Assembly: GCF_005047355.1 (NCBI RefSeq)
Contig: NZ_SUMC01000014.1
Coordinates: 60,503-124,502, forward strand
Reading direction: 5' to 3'
DNA: 64,000 nt
DNA from: Actinacidiphila oryziradicis
GTDB lineage: Bacteria; Actinomycetota; Actinomycetes; Streptomycetales; Streptomycetaceae
Shown here: piece by piece, positions 8,053 to 15,832 of the stretch
Position numbering within the stretch: the stretch's first letter is position 1
Layout: each line of letters begins with the position of its first letter
Translations under genes and position numbers: made by a program
The notes under the pieces: generated by a model
Seen by the model: the letters and a program-made list of their open reading frames with translations, nothing else
Database searches by the model: none
What the model was told of the DNA's origin: nothing

Positions 8053-9087
8053 ATGGCTACCGACACCCCCATGCAGCTCGGCATGATCGGACTCGGCCGG
8101 ATGGGCGCGAACCTCGTGCGCCGGCTCATGCGCGACGGCCACCACTGTGTGGTCTATGACCTCAACGAAAGCGCCGTGAGGGAGCTGGAGGGCGAGGGCG
8201 CCGTCGCGGCCGGCACGCTCGGCGACTTGGTGGCGAAGCTGGAGCGGCCACGGGCCGCTTGGCTCATGCTGCCTGCCGCCGTCGTACAACCCACACTCGA
8301 CCAGCTGACCGAGCTCCTCGATCCGGACGACGCGGTCATCGACGGCGGCAACTCCTACTACCGCGACGACATCACCCGTGCAGCGCAGCTTGCTCCTCGC
8401 CGCATTCACTACCTGGACTGCGGGACCTCGGGCGGAGTCTGGGGACTCGATCGCGGCTACTGCCTCATGATCGGCGGCGAGCCCGAGCCCGTCGCCCGGC
8501 TCGACCCCATCTTCCGAACCATCGCGCCCGGTGTCGGCTCCGCCGAGCCGACACCGGGCAGACACGCCAACGGGACAGCCCCGGACGGCTATCTGCACTG
8601 CGGTCCGAGCGGAGCCGGGCACTTCGTGAAGATGGTCCACAACGGAGTCGAGTACGGAATGATGGCCGCGATCGCCGAGGGACTCAGCATCATCGAGCAC
8701 GCGGACGCCGGGCGTCGCAAGCGCACCGCCGACGCCGAGACCGCCCCGCTGCGCGAGCCGGAGGCCTACCAGTACGAGATCGACGTCGGCGAGGTCGCCG
8801 AAGTATGGCGCCGCGGCTCGGTCGTGGGCTCCTGGCTCGTCGACCTCGCCGCTGACGCACTTGCCCGGTCACCGAAGCTGGAGGAATTCACCGGGCGTGT
8901 CTCGGACTCCGGCGAAGGGCGATGGACGGTACTGGCGGCGGTCGATGAAGGCGTACCCGCCGCCGTGATCAGCACGGCGCTCACCGACCGATTCCAGTCC
9001 CGGGGCCTGGGGGAGTTCGCCGACAGGGTCCTGTCCGCCATGCGCGGTGAGTTCGGCGGACACGCCGAGAAGAGGAGCCGGCCGTGA
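8053..9087 (+). CDS. gnd: 6-Phosphogluconate dehydrogenase, decarboxylating, short NAD-type
   Basis: 344 aa, matching the short (~300-340 aa) class typified by Gram-positive GntZ rather than the ~470-aa NADP enzymes. The N-terminal nucleotide-binding motif is IGLGRMGANLVRRL; DGGNSYYRDD, DCGTSGGVWGL and the catalytic-lysine segment AGHFVKMVHNGVEYGMM are all present. It converts 6-phosphogluconate to ribulose 5-phosphate with release of CO2. AGGAGAGCAGCC precedes the ATG. The stop overlaps the GTG start of zwf by 4 nt (GTGA), so the two are translationally coupled and form an oxidative pentose-phosphate unit. Confidence 0.93.
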   Translation: MATDTPMQLGMIGLGRMGANLVRRLMRDGHHCVVYDLNESAVRELEGEGAVAAGTLGDLVAKLERPRAAWLMLPAAVVQPTLDQLTELLDPDDAVIDGGNSYYRDDITRAAQLAPRRIHYLDCGTSGGVWGLDRGYCLMIGGEPEPVARLDPIFRTIAPGVGSAEPTPGRHANGTAPDGYLHCGPSGAGHFVKMVHNGVEYGMMAAIAEGLSIIEHADAGRRKRTADAETAPLREPEAYQYEIDVGEVAEVWRRGSVVGSWLVDLAADALARSPKLEEFTGRVSDSGEGRWTVLAAVDEGVPAAVISTALTDRFQSRGLGEFADRVLSAMRGEFGGHAEKRSRP

Positions 9088-10568
9088 CACGCCCGGACGA
9101 CCATGTGATCGTGCTCTTCGGCGCCACCGGCGACCTCGCCAAGCGCAAACTGCTCCCTGGACTGTTCCACCTCGCCAGAGCGGGCCTCCTCCCGGACGGC
9201 TACCGCATCGTGGGCTCGGCTCCGGCTCAGTATGCGCCGAACGACGATGCATTCCGCAAACACACCCACGATGCGATCGCCGCCTTCGGACGGTCCGAGC
9301 CGTCCGGGCCGGTGTGGCAGTCCTTCGAGGACTCGCTGTCCTTCGGCGCGGCCGACCCCCAGGATCCTGCCCCGCTGCTCGCGGCCGTACGAGCGGCCGA
9401 GGACTCCCTCGGCGGGCAGCCACGCAGACTGTTCCATCTGGCCGTTCCGCCCTCCGCGTTCGCATCCGTCATCCGAATGCTCGGCGACACGGACCTGGCG
9501 GAGAACTCGAAAGTGATCGTGGAGAAGCCCTTCGGCAGCGATCTCGCTTCAGCACGAGCGCTCAACGAGACCATCCACGCCGTCTTCGACGAATCCCGGA
9601 TCTTCCGCATTGATCACTTCCTCGGCAAGGAGTCGGTGGACAATATCCTCGCCCTCCGCTTCGCCAACGGCATGCTCGAACCCATCTGGAACCGGGACCA
9701 CATCAGCCATGTGCAGATCGACGTGCCCGAGACGCTCGGCCTCGAGGGCCGTGCCCACTTCTACGAAGGAACCGGAGCCTTCCGGGACATGATCGTCACG
9801 CATCTGATCCAGGTGCTCGGCATTGTGGCGATGGAACCGCCTGTCTCGCTCGCCGCTCAGCCGTTGCGCGACGAGAAGGCCAAGGTCTTCGAGGCGCTGC
9901 GCCCCATCGAACCCGGGCATGTCGTACGCGGACAGTACGACGGCTACCGCGAGGAACCGGGTGTCGCCCCCGATTCACAGACCGAGACGTACACCGCGCT
10001 GCGGCTGGAGGTGGACAACTGGCGCTGGGCGGGAGTGCCGTTCTACCTGCGCTCCGGCAAGAACCTCGCACAGCACCGCGAGGTGATCACTCTCGGCCTG
10101 CACGAGCCGCCCCTGAGGATGTTCCGTGCCGATCTTCCCCGGCGGGAGAAGGACCGAGGCAACAAGATCGTGATCGATTTCGGGGACCCCGGGTGGATCG
10201 CCGCCTGCTTCCTCGCGAAAGAGCCCGGCCCCACCGCGCGCCTCGCACCGGCAACGATGACCTTCCGCTACGCTGAATCCTTCTGCCAGAAACACGGACT
10301 CGAAGGCTACGAGCGGTTGATTCTGGACGCCATGCTGGGCGACCAGTCGCTGTTCACCCGGTCGGATGGCATTGAGCACATCTGGGAGGCATCGGCCCCT
10401 CTACTCGGCAACCCACCACCGCTCCAGCCGTACGCCCCCGGTTCATGGGGCCCCGAACCGGCTGTCACCGAACTCATCGCACCACACCAGTGGTACCTGC
10501 CGGACGCCGACGGAGACGCCATCGAGGTCCTGGCCGAGGCCGGCTCTGAAAGTGCGCAAGGCAGGTAA
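9084..10568 (+). CDS. zwf: Glucose-6-phosphate dehydrogenase
   Basis: 494 aa, normal length. Coenzyme-binding GATGDLAKRKL is at residues 13-23, EKPFGSD at 147-153, and the substrate/catalytic signature RIDHFLGKE at 175-183. It oxidises glucose 6-phosphate to 6-phosphogluconolactone, feeding the gnd product of the same operon. A 6-phosphogluconolactonase is not present nearby. The GTG start overlaps the gnd stop. Streptomyces usually have more than one zwf/gnd set, so this may be a secondary copy. Confidence 0.95.
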   Translation: MTRPDDHVIVLFGATGDLAKRKLLPGLFHLARAGLLPDGYRIVGSAPAQYAPNDDAFRKHTHDAIAAFGRSEPSGPVWQSFEDSLSFGAADPQDPAPLLAAVRAAEDSLGGQPRRLFHLAVPPSAFASVIRMLGDTDLAENSKVIVEKPFGSDLASARALNETIHAVFDESRIFRIDHFLGKESVDNILALRFANGMLEPIWNRDHISHVQIDVPETLGLEGRAHFYEGTGAFRDMIVTHLIQVLGIVAMEPPVSLAAQPLRDEKAKVFEALRPIEPGHVVRGQYDGYREEPGVAPDSQTETYTALRLEVDNWRWAGVPFYLRSGKNLAQHREVITLGLHEPPLRMFRADLPRREKDRGNKIVIDFGDPGWIAACFLAKEPGPTARLAPATMTFRYAESFCQKHGLEGYERLILDAMLGDQSLFTRSDGIEHIWEASAPLLGNPPPLQPYAPGSWGPEPAVTELIAPHQWYLPDADGDAIEVLAEAGSESAQGR

Positions 10569-10600
10569 CCCCAGGCTAACCCGACCAAGCGGGTGTCTTA

Positions 10601-10759
10601 GAGGCCGCGCGAATAGATGGGGCGGCGTCGCGTGCCGATGGGCGGCGCCTGGCGGCGTTGTCGTCGGTCAACGACGCTCCGCGTCGCCTCCCTCCTCCGC
10701 CTTGCCAGACTTGCCCCTCGCCCCGCTCCTTCCTCCACCCCACCTATTCGCGCGGCCTC
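10601..10759. mobile_element. Complete copy B of dispersed inverted-end element (MITE-like, 159 bp)
   Basis: Left end GAGGCCGCGCGAATAGATGG and right end (reverse complement) GAGGCCGCGCGAATAGGTGG form imperfect ~22-bp terminal inverted repeats. Directly outside both ends is TTA (10598-10600 and 10760-10762), a 3-bp target duplication of TNA type. There is no room for a transposase. TNA duplications are characteristic of some IS5-family groups, which could supply transposition in trans; that assignment is inference. Partial copies lie at 2768-2823, 15756-15831 and 21999-22027. Confidence 0.75.
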
Positions 10760-10762
10760 TTA

Positions 10763-11118
10763 GCCGAGACTGTCAGAGAGGGGCGTGCGCCGTACGCGGG
10801 GCGGCGTTCCCCGCACGGTGTGAAGCTGAACGCCTCATACGGTGGGAGCGACAGTCAACCTCACGATCGGGGTTGATCATCGGTTGTTCACTGAGACTTG
10901 CCGACGGTCGACGTCGTGCTCGCTGAGCTGGTACCGACGCTGCTGACGGGGCCGGGCCAGGAAGATCATGTGTCTCCTGCCCAACTCCGGGCATGCCCCC
11001 GGCGCGGCCGCGGCCCGCGTGCACCGCAAAAAGTTCCGTACGCCCGCCGACGCGGGCAGCCAGACCATGACCGTCGACTCCGTCCGCGCCTCCGCCTGGG
11101 ATTCCGGCACATCGCAGA
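10763..11118. other. Intergenic stretch with no recognisable gene
   Basis: About 355 bp between copy B and the lectin scrap. Short open frames occur on both strands but none has a plausible ribosome binding site, codon pattern and recognisable product together. I see no strong hairpin or repeat in it. Confidence 0.5.
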
Positions 11119-11219
11119 CCGGTGCGATCAAGGGCATCGGCGACATGTGCGCCGACGTCGCCGGGGCCTCGGACACCGCGCCCACCGGCATCCGCCTGAC
11201 GCTCACCCCCTTCTCGTAA
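11119..11219 (+). pseudogene. Remnant of a ricin-type (CBM13) lectin domain
   Basis: The plus-strand frame ending at TAA 11217 reads TGAIKGIGDMCADVAGAS then DTAPTGIRL, which aligns with the first lectin repeat of the chitinase at 4328-5755 (TGQITGYGSKCADVASAS). The remainder of the trefoil is missing. It looks like the debris of a secreted carbohydrate-binding protein; a short open frame from 10968 contains it but its upstream part is not recognisable. Confidence 0.5.
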
Positions 11220-11234
11220 GCGGGACCCACCGCC

Positions 11235-12644
11235 CTACCCCAGCCAACTCCAGTCGTGGCCGACGCTGTCGTGGACCAGCGCCAGGGCCGTGGTCGTCAG
11301 GATCAGCCAGCGGACCATCGAGCATCTGGGGAGCAGCGCCACCATGACCCAGACGACCGCCGAATACCAGGGCATCGACCAGGGCGCCGCCAGGATCCAG
11401 GCGAAGGTGAGCGCGATGAACACCGCCACGGACGGCGGGGCCTTCGGCGACATGCGGCGATGGATCAGCCACGCGAGGGCGAGCGCCAGGACGGGCCAGA
11501 CGATGCCGATGGCGGCGCTGGTGCCCATTCGGCCGATGGTGACCTGGCCGAGCTTCTGGACGACCCACCACAGTGAGGGCATCGCAACCAGATGTGAGGC
11601 CGCCGAGAGCGGGGCGAGCGCATGCGTCCCGTACCAACTGTACCCAGCGGCGAGTACGAAGGCACCGGAAAGCCCCTGCCGGGCGACTCGTCCCCAGGCG
11701 CGTTCGCGCAGCAGCGGCCATAGCAGAGCGATGCCGAGCAGGGCTGCGCTGATCTTGATGCTGCAGGCCAGCCCGACAAGCAGACCGACGATGAGGTCGT
11801 CGCGGGGCCGGGCGTAGTTGCGGGCACAGTGGACGGCGCAGACCGCCAGGGCGGCCACAATGGTGTCCAGGTGCCCACCCGCGACGAGCACGACCATCAG
11901 CAGGGGATTGGCGACCCACAGTAGGCCGGCCCTGACCGGGTCCGCGGCCGTGCGGATGAGGACGTACCCGGTGGCAAGGAACGCCGCACCGTTCGCGAGC
12001 ATCAGCAGCCAGACGGTCAGCCAGGGCCGGTGACCGCCGATCTGGGCCGCCGCGGCTTGCAGCCAGGTCGCGACCGGCCCGTACACCGACGCTGTCGCGA
12101 GCCATGTGTGGCTGACCAGGTGTGCGTAGTCCCCGCCCAGCTGCCCGGGCGTGATCACGTACGGATCGCCGCCGAGAGCTGCGATCCGGCCGTAGGCGGC
12201 GTAGCTCGCCGTATCGGACGAGCCGACCGGCGTCAGGTTGGTGATGACCGCCACCGTGACGGCGCCGGCCGCGAACAGTCTTCGGGGGCTGGGGCGCCAA
12301 CCGCTGCTGTGCGCCCCGAGCAGACCCACCAGCCCCAGGCCCGACAGCAGGACGGCGGCAGTGGTCACCGTAGTGGAGACCAGCGCCGACATGGGGCCGA
12401 GCAGGGGCAGCGGTAGAGCCATCCCCAGGGTGTTGTTGTTGGGCGCGCCGGCGCCGACGAGGACCAGGAGTACGATGCTGGCCGCCGATACGGATACGGC
12501 AACCCTCGGGCGGGTGAGCGCCCGGTAGCAGAGCCATTGAAGGAGCGCCCAGTCCAGAGAGGTGGGGAAGACGGGCGCGAAAGATGGCTCCCGGGCTTCC
12601 GCGGCATCCTCCCGCCACGGGGCCGGGGAGAGGCTCGGGGGCAT
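11235..12644 (-). CDS. MptB-like polyprenol-phosphomannose-dependent mannosyltransferase
   Basis: 469 aa with about 12 hydrophobic segments (first at ~residues 50-68, last near the C-terminus). The loop SSDTASYAAYGRIAALGGDP with an acidic residue between the first transmembrane helices, the NPLLMVVLVAGGHLDT segment and the WYGTHALAP/PWSMPWYSAVVW regions match actinobacterial alpha-1,6-mannosyltransferases of the GT-C class, which elongate lipid-linked mannans or related cell-envelope glycans outside the membrane. GGAG lies 5-6 nt before the ATG at 12644. A BlaI/CopY-type dyad lies about 80 bp upstream. The acceptor in this organism is unknown. Confidence 0.8.
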   Translation of the reverse strand: MPPSLSPAPWREDAAEAREPSFAPVFPTSLDWALLQWLCYRALTRPRVAVSVSAASIVLLVLVGAGAPNNNTLGMALPLPLLGPMSALVSTTVTTAAVLLSGLGLVGLLGAHSSGWRPSPRRLFAAGAVTVAVITNLTPVGSSDTASYAAYGRIAALGGDPYVITPGQLGGDYAHLVSHTWLATASVYGPVATWLQAAAAQIGGHRPWLTVWLLMLANGAAFLATGYVLIRTAADPVRAGLLWVANPLLMVVLVAGGHLDTIVAALAVCAVHCARNYARPRDDLIVGLLVGLACSIKISAALLGIALLWPLLRERAWGRVARQGLSGAFVLAAGYSWYGTHALAPLSAASHLVAMPSLWWVVQKLGQVTIGRMGTSAAIGIVWPVLALALAWLIHRRMSPKAPPSVAVFIALTFAWILAAPWSMPWYSAVVWVMVALLPRCSMVRWLILTTTALALVHDSVGHDWSWLG

Positions 12645-12721
12645 CGGTTCTCCTCACCGCCTTCCTGCGCCCGCTGGGATTCGGATGGCCCGGGCGATCG
12701 GCCAAGCCGCGATGTAAGCTA

Positions 12722-12734
12722 CTACACACTGTAG
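12722..12734. promoter_or_regulatory. BlaI/CopY-type dyad upstream of mannosyltransferase gene
   Basis: CTACA-CAC-TGTAG is a perfect 5-bp inverted repeat with a 3-bp centre, matching the TACA/TGTA pattern recognised by BlaI/MecI/CopY-type repressors. It lies 78-90 bp upstream of the mannosyltransferase start in the promoter-proximal region. No such repressor gene is in the window. Confidence 0.45.
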
Positions 12735-12849
12735 ACACTGATGCGACTGCCCTGATCCGCCCCGTATCTTCCCATTCCCCGAAGTCAAACCGGCCGCGGC
12801 GCCACTGGCCGGTCGGCGAGGCCTCTCAGGCCGCCGCTCAGCCCGCGTC

Positions 12850-14079
12850 TCAGCCCGAATCGCGGACGCCTCCGGCGAGCGCACCGCGCCGCTCGCCCGT
12901 CTCGCCGGCGGGCAGCCGGACGGATCCGGCGCCACCGTGGCGGCGCTCGATGGCGCCGGAGAGGATCGCGAGCACGAGGGCGGAAGCGGCGAGGGCCGCG
13001 CCGACCCAGTTGGGGGCGGTGTAGCCGAGGCCGGCCGCGATGACGATACCGCCGAGCCAGGCGGAGAGGGCGTTACCGAGGTTGAAGGCGCCGATGTTCA
13101 CGGCGGAGGCGAGGGTGGGGGCGCCCGCGGCCTGGTCCAGGACCCGCTTTTGCAGCGGCGGCACGGTGGCGAAGCCCAGGGCACCGATCAGCGTGACGGT
13201 GACCGCCGCCGTGACCTTGTTGTGGGCGGTGAAGGTGAAGAGGGCCAGGACCAGGGCGAGGGAGCCCAGGGAGACGTACAGCATGGGCATCAGGTGACGG
13301 TCCGCGTAACGTCCGCCGAGCAGATTGCCACCGACCATGCCGAGGCCGAAGAGAACCAGCAGCCACGTCACGGAGGTGTCGGCGAAGCCGGCGACGTCGG
13401 TCATCATCGGCGTGATGTAGGTGATGGCGGCGAATACCCCGCCGAAGCCGAGGACGGTCATTGCCATCGCGAGGAGCACCTGGACGTTACGGAAGGCGGC
13501 CAGCTCATGGCGCAGCCGTACGCCCTGGGGCCTGGGCTGCCCGGGGACGAGCCTGGCGATGCCGGCGAGGCCTATGACACCGAGCACGGCGACGAGCAGG
13601 AAGGTGACGCGCCAGCCGAGGTGCTGGCCCACCAGGGTGCCCAGCGGGACGCCGATCACATTGGCGACCGTCAGGCCCGTGAACATCATCGCGATCGCGC
13701 CGGCCTTCTTCTGCGGCGCGACCAGGTCGGACGCGACCACCGAGCCGATGCCGAAGAAGGCGCCGTGCGCGAGTGAGGAGACGACCCGCCCGGCGAGCAT
13801 CAGGCCGAAGGTGGGGGCGAGCGCGGAGAGCACATTGCCCGCGATGAACAGCCCCATCAGCAGCATCAGCATGCGCTTGCGGGAGACGCGGGTGCCGAGG
13901 ATCGTCATCAGCGGTGCGCCGATGACGACACCGAGTGCGTACCCGGTGACCAGGAGGCCGGCCGTGGGGATCGAGACACCGTAGCCGGCGGCGACCTCGG
14001 GCAGCAGCCCCATGATCACGAACTCGGTGGTGCCGATCCCGAAGGCCCCGATAGCGAGGGCCAGTAGTGCGAGAGGCAT
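12850..14079 (-). CDS. MFS efflux transporter (DHA1, arabinose-efflux-permease type)
   Basis: 409 aa from the ATG at 14079, chosen because GGAAGG sits 8 nt upstream (complement of 14088-14093); a longer open frame to 14130 has no ribosome site. About 12 transmembrane helices. Family motifs: FGIGTTEFVIMGLLPEVA in TM1, GxLVTGYALGVVIGAP in TM2, the loop 2-3 motif GTRVSRKRMLM and RVVSSLAHGAFFGIG in TM4, typical of drug/sugar efflux proteins such as Cmr/AraJ relatives. It would export a small molecule with proton exchange. The divergent MarR gene makes a drug-inducible pump likely. Confidence 0.9.
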   Translation of the reverse strand: MPLALLALAIGAFGIGTTEFVIMGLLPEVAAGYGVSIPTAGLLVTGYALGVVIGAPLMTILGTRVSRKRMLMLLMGLFIAGNVLSALAPTFGLMLAGRVVSSLAHGAFFGIGSVVASDLVAPQKKAGAIAMMFTGLTVANVIGVPLGTLVGQHLGWRVTFLLVAVLGVIGLAGIARLVPGQPRPQGVRLRHELAAFRNVQVLLAMAMTVLGFGGVFAAITYITPMMTDVAGFADTSVTWLLVLFGLGMVGGNLLGGRYADRHLMPMLYVSLGSLALVLALFTFTAHNKVTAAVTVTLIGALGFATVPPLQKRVLDQAAGAPTLASAVNIGAFNLGNALSAWLGGIVIAAGLGYTAPNWVGAALAASALVLAILSGAIERRHGGAGSVRLPAGETGERRGALAGGVRDSG

Positions 14080-14130
14080 GGGGGTCACCTTCCAAGCAGG
14101 AATGCATACGCGCCTTACCTGCGCAGACAA

Positions 14131-14155
14131 TACTTGCAGACGCGCACTACTTGCA
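14131..14155. promoter_or_regulatory. Candidate MarR operator region between pump and regulator
   Basis: TACTTGCA occurs twice in direct orientation (14131-14138 and 14148-14155, 17 bp apart); the second lies in the palindrome CTTGCAAG. The pair sits in the 155-bp divergent promoter region, well placed for the adjacent MarR protein to control both genes. Confidence 0.45.
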
Positions 14156-14234
14156 AGCGCCTGATATTGCGAAGATGTCCTATCCTGGTCTGTGGGCGCC
14201 CAACCGCCCGTACCAGGCCGCAGGAGGAGCTTCC

Positions 14235-14693
14235 ATGACCGCCACGGATCCCGCGCTCACCGCCCTCTCCAGCGGCTGGTGCGCGCTGTCCCTGCTGCAC
14301 GGCAGGATCGAGGCGCATGTCGAGCGCGCCCTGCAGGCCGGGCACGGCCTGAGCGTGCGCGAGTACTCCCTCCTGGACGTGCTCAGCCGCCAGCACAACG
14401 GCGAAGGCGGCCACCTGCGCATGACCCAGGTCGCCGACTCCGTCGTGCTCAGCCCGAGCGCGACCACCCGCCTGGTCTCCCGCCTGGAGGAACGGGGGCT
14501 GCTGTCCCGCTACCTCTGCCCGACCGACCGCCGAGGGATCTACACCGACGTCAGCCAGGACGGCCTCAGGCTCCTGGCCGAGGCCCGGCCCACCAACGAC
14601 GCCGCCCTCCGCGAAGCCCTGGCCCAGGCCGCCCGGAACCCGGAGCTCGCGCCCCTGGTCAGGGCCGTCGAATCACTGAACGTCCCCGCATGA
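14235..14693 (+). CDS. MarR-family transcriptional regulator
   Basis: 152 aa from ATG 14235 with AGGAGGAGC 5-12 nt upstream. The winged-helix core is seen in LSVREYSLLDVLSRQ, LRMTQVADSVVLSPSATTRLVSRLEERGLL and the wing CPTDRRGIYTDVSQDGLRLL with the conserved Asp-Arg. MarR proteins are dimeric repressors that release DNA on binding phenolic or lipophilic ligands. Its gene is divergent from the MFS pump, so it probably represses the pump and itself. Confidence 0.93.
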   Translation: MTATDPALTALSSGWCALSLLHGRIEAHVERALQAGHGLSVREYSLLDVLSRQHNGEGGHLRMTQVADSVVLSPSATTRLVSRLEERGLLSRYLCPTDRRGIYTDVSQDGLRLLAEARPTNDAALREALAQAARNPELAPLVRAVESLNVPA

Positions 14694-14803
14694 CCCGGGC
14701 CCCGTCACCGGTGGGCGAGGCCGTGCCCGGCCCCGCTCGGTCCGGCCCCGCAGATACCGGGAAAAGCGCCTTACGAGGTCGCCGGTCCGATTAGCGTGCG
14801 CAT

Positions 14804-15412
14804 ATGACAGTACGGTTCCCCGCTCCTGTCTTCATTCAGGGCCGGTACATCCGGCTGGTGCCCCTGGACCCACTCCAGGTCCCGGACCTGTTCGAGGCCG
14901 GAGGCGACGACGACGGAGTGTGGAACTGGCTGCCGACGATCACGCCGCGCTCGCAGGCGGAGCTGAGCGCGGTCGTGGAACAGCGGCTCGCCCAGCAGGC
15001 CGCCGGCGAAGCGGTGATGTTCACCGTTGTTCCGCATACGACCAACCGGCCGACGGGCTGGGCCGCCTACACGGACATCTCGATCGCGGACGAGCGGCTC
15101 GACATCGGCTATCAGTGGCTGGGACGGTACCTGTGGGGTACTCCGGCACACCTCGAGACGCACTTCATGCTGATGTACAACGCCTTCGAGAATCTCAACT
15201 TCGGGCGGGTCCAGTGGCAGCTCGATCATCTCGACCAGCTCTCCCAGGAGATCGTGACCCGTATCGGGGGCATCCCCGAGGGCGTCCTGCGGCGCCACCT
15301 CAGACGGACGGACGGCTCATGGCGCGACACGGTGTTCTACTCGCTGCTCGCTTCCGAATGGCCCGCCGCCCGGGACCGGTGGATGGCCGGCCTGATCCTC
15401 GACTGGCGCTGA
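14804..15412 (+). CDS. GNAT-family N-acetyltransferase (RimJ/RimL-like)
   Basis: 202 aa. It opens with the RimJ/RimL pattern IQGRYIRLVPLDPLQVPDLFEAG and continues with TNRPTGWAAYTDISIADERLDIGYQWLGRYLWGT, the beta-strand and splayed region of GNAT motif A, then AFENLNFGRVQWQLDHLD for motif B. Members acetylate protein N-termini, antibiotics or small amines with acetyl-CoA; the substrate is unknown. The gene is 110 bp downstream of the MarR gene on the same strand and may be co-transcribed. Confidence 0.85.
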   Translation: MTVRFPAPVFIQGRYIRLVPLDPLQVPDLFEAGGDDDGVWNWLPTITPRSQAELSAVVEQRLAQQAAGEAVMFTVVPHTTNRPTGWAAYTDISIADERLDIGYQWLGRYLWGTPAHLETHFMLMYNAFENLNFGRVQWQLDHLDQLSQEIVTRIGGIPEGVLRRHLRRTDGSWRDTVFYSLLASEWPAARDRWMAGLILDWR

Positions 15413-15423
15413 TCGGCCGGGGC

Positions 15424-15755
15424 TCAGACACGGGAAGTGAGCCGGGACCGGAGGAGGGCGGCCAGCTTTTCCTGATGTTCTGTCAGGTAGAAATGGCCGC
15501 CGCTGAACACCTCCAGCCCGAAGGATGCGGTGGTGTGGTCGCCCCAGGCCGCCGCCTCGGCGGGGGTGACCCTCGGGTCGGCGTCCCCGGCAAGGGCGGT
15601 GACCTGCCTGCGCAGTTCGGCGACCAGGCGGTCGTCGGTCTCAAGATGCAGACGGTCTGCGCGGGGCACGGTCGGGGCCCTGCGGCCCGAGACGAAGAGC
15701 GCCTCGGGGCGGGACGCCGAGGGCCGGGACGGCGGCAAACAGCTCAGGAAGCTTA
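15424..15755 (-). pseudogene. Remnant of a type II thioesterase (PKS/NRPS editing enzyme)
   Basis: Minus-strand residues just below the element at 15756 read EALFVSGRRAPTVPRAD, then VAELRRQ joined directly to VTALAGDADPRVTPAEA, WGDHTTASFGLEVFSGGHFY and a stop at 15424. This is the RifR/GrsT family, but the N-terminal half with the nucleophile GHSxG is absent and some 40 residues between VAELRR and VTALAGD are deleted. The 5' boundary coincides with MITE-like copy D. It implies a former polyketide or peptide cluster in this region. Confidence 0.75.
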
Positions 15756-15831
15756 GCGGCCGCGCGAACAGGTGGGGCGGCGTAGCGTGCCGACGGGCGG
15801 CGCCTGGAGGCGTCGTCATCGGTCAACGACG
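15756..15831 (+). mobile_element. Partial copy D of dispersed inverted-end element
   Basis: 76 bp starting GCGGCCGCGCGAACAGGTGG match the left half of copy B (10601 onward) through the internal segment GGTCAACGACG with several mismatches. TTA (15753-15755) flanks its outer end. It cuts off the 5' part of the thioesterase remnant and ends 1 bp before the stop of the metallohydrolase gene. Confidence 0.65.
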
Positions 15832-15832
15832 G

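Noticed and set aside
10968-11219. Small plus-strand gene of 83 codons
   Set aside because: Only the last ~33 codons are recognisable, as a lectin scrap; no ribosome binding site or family match for the rest, so it is listed as a remnant only.
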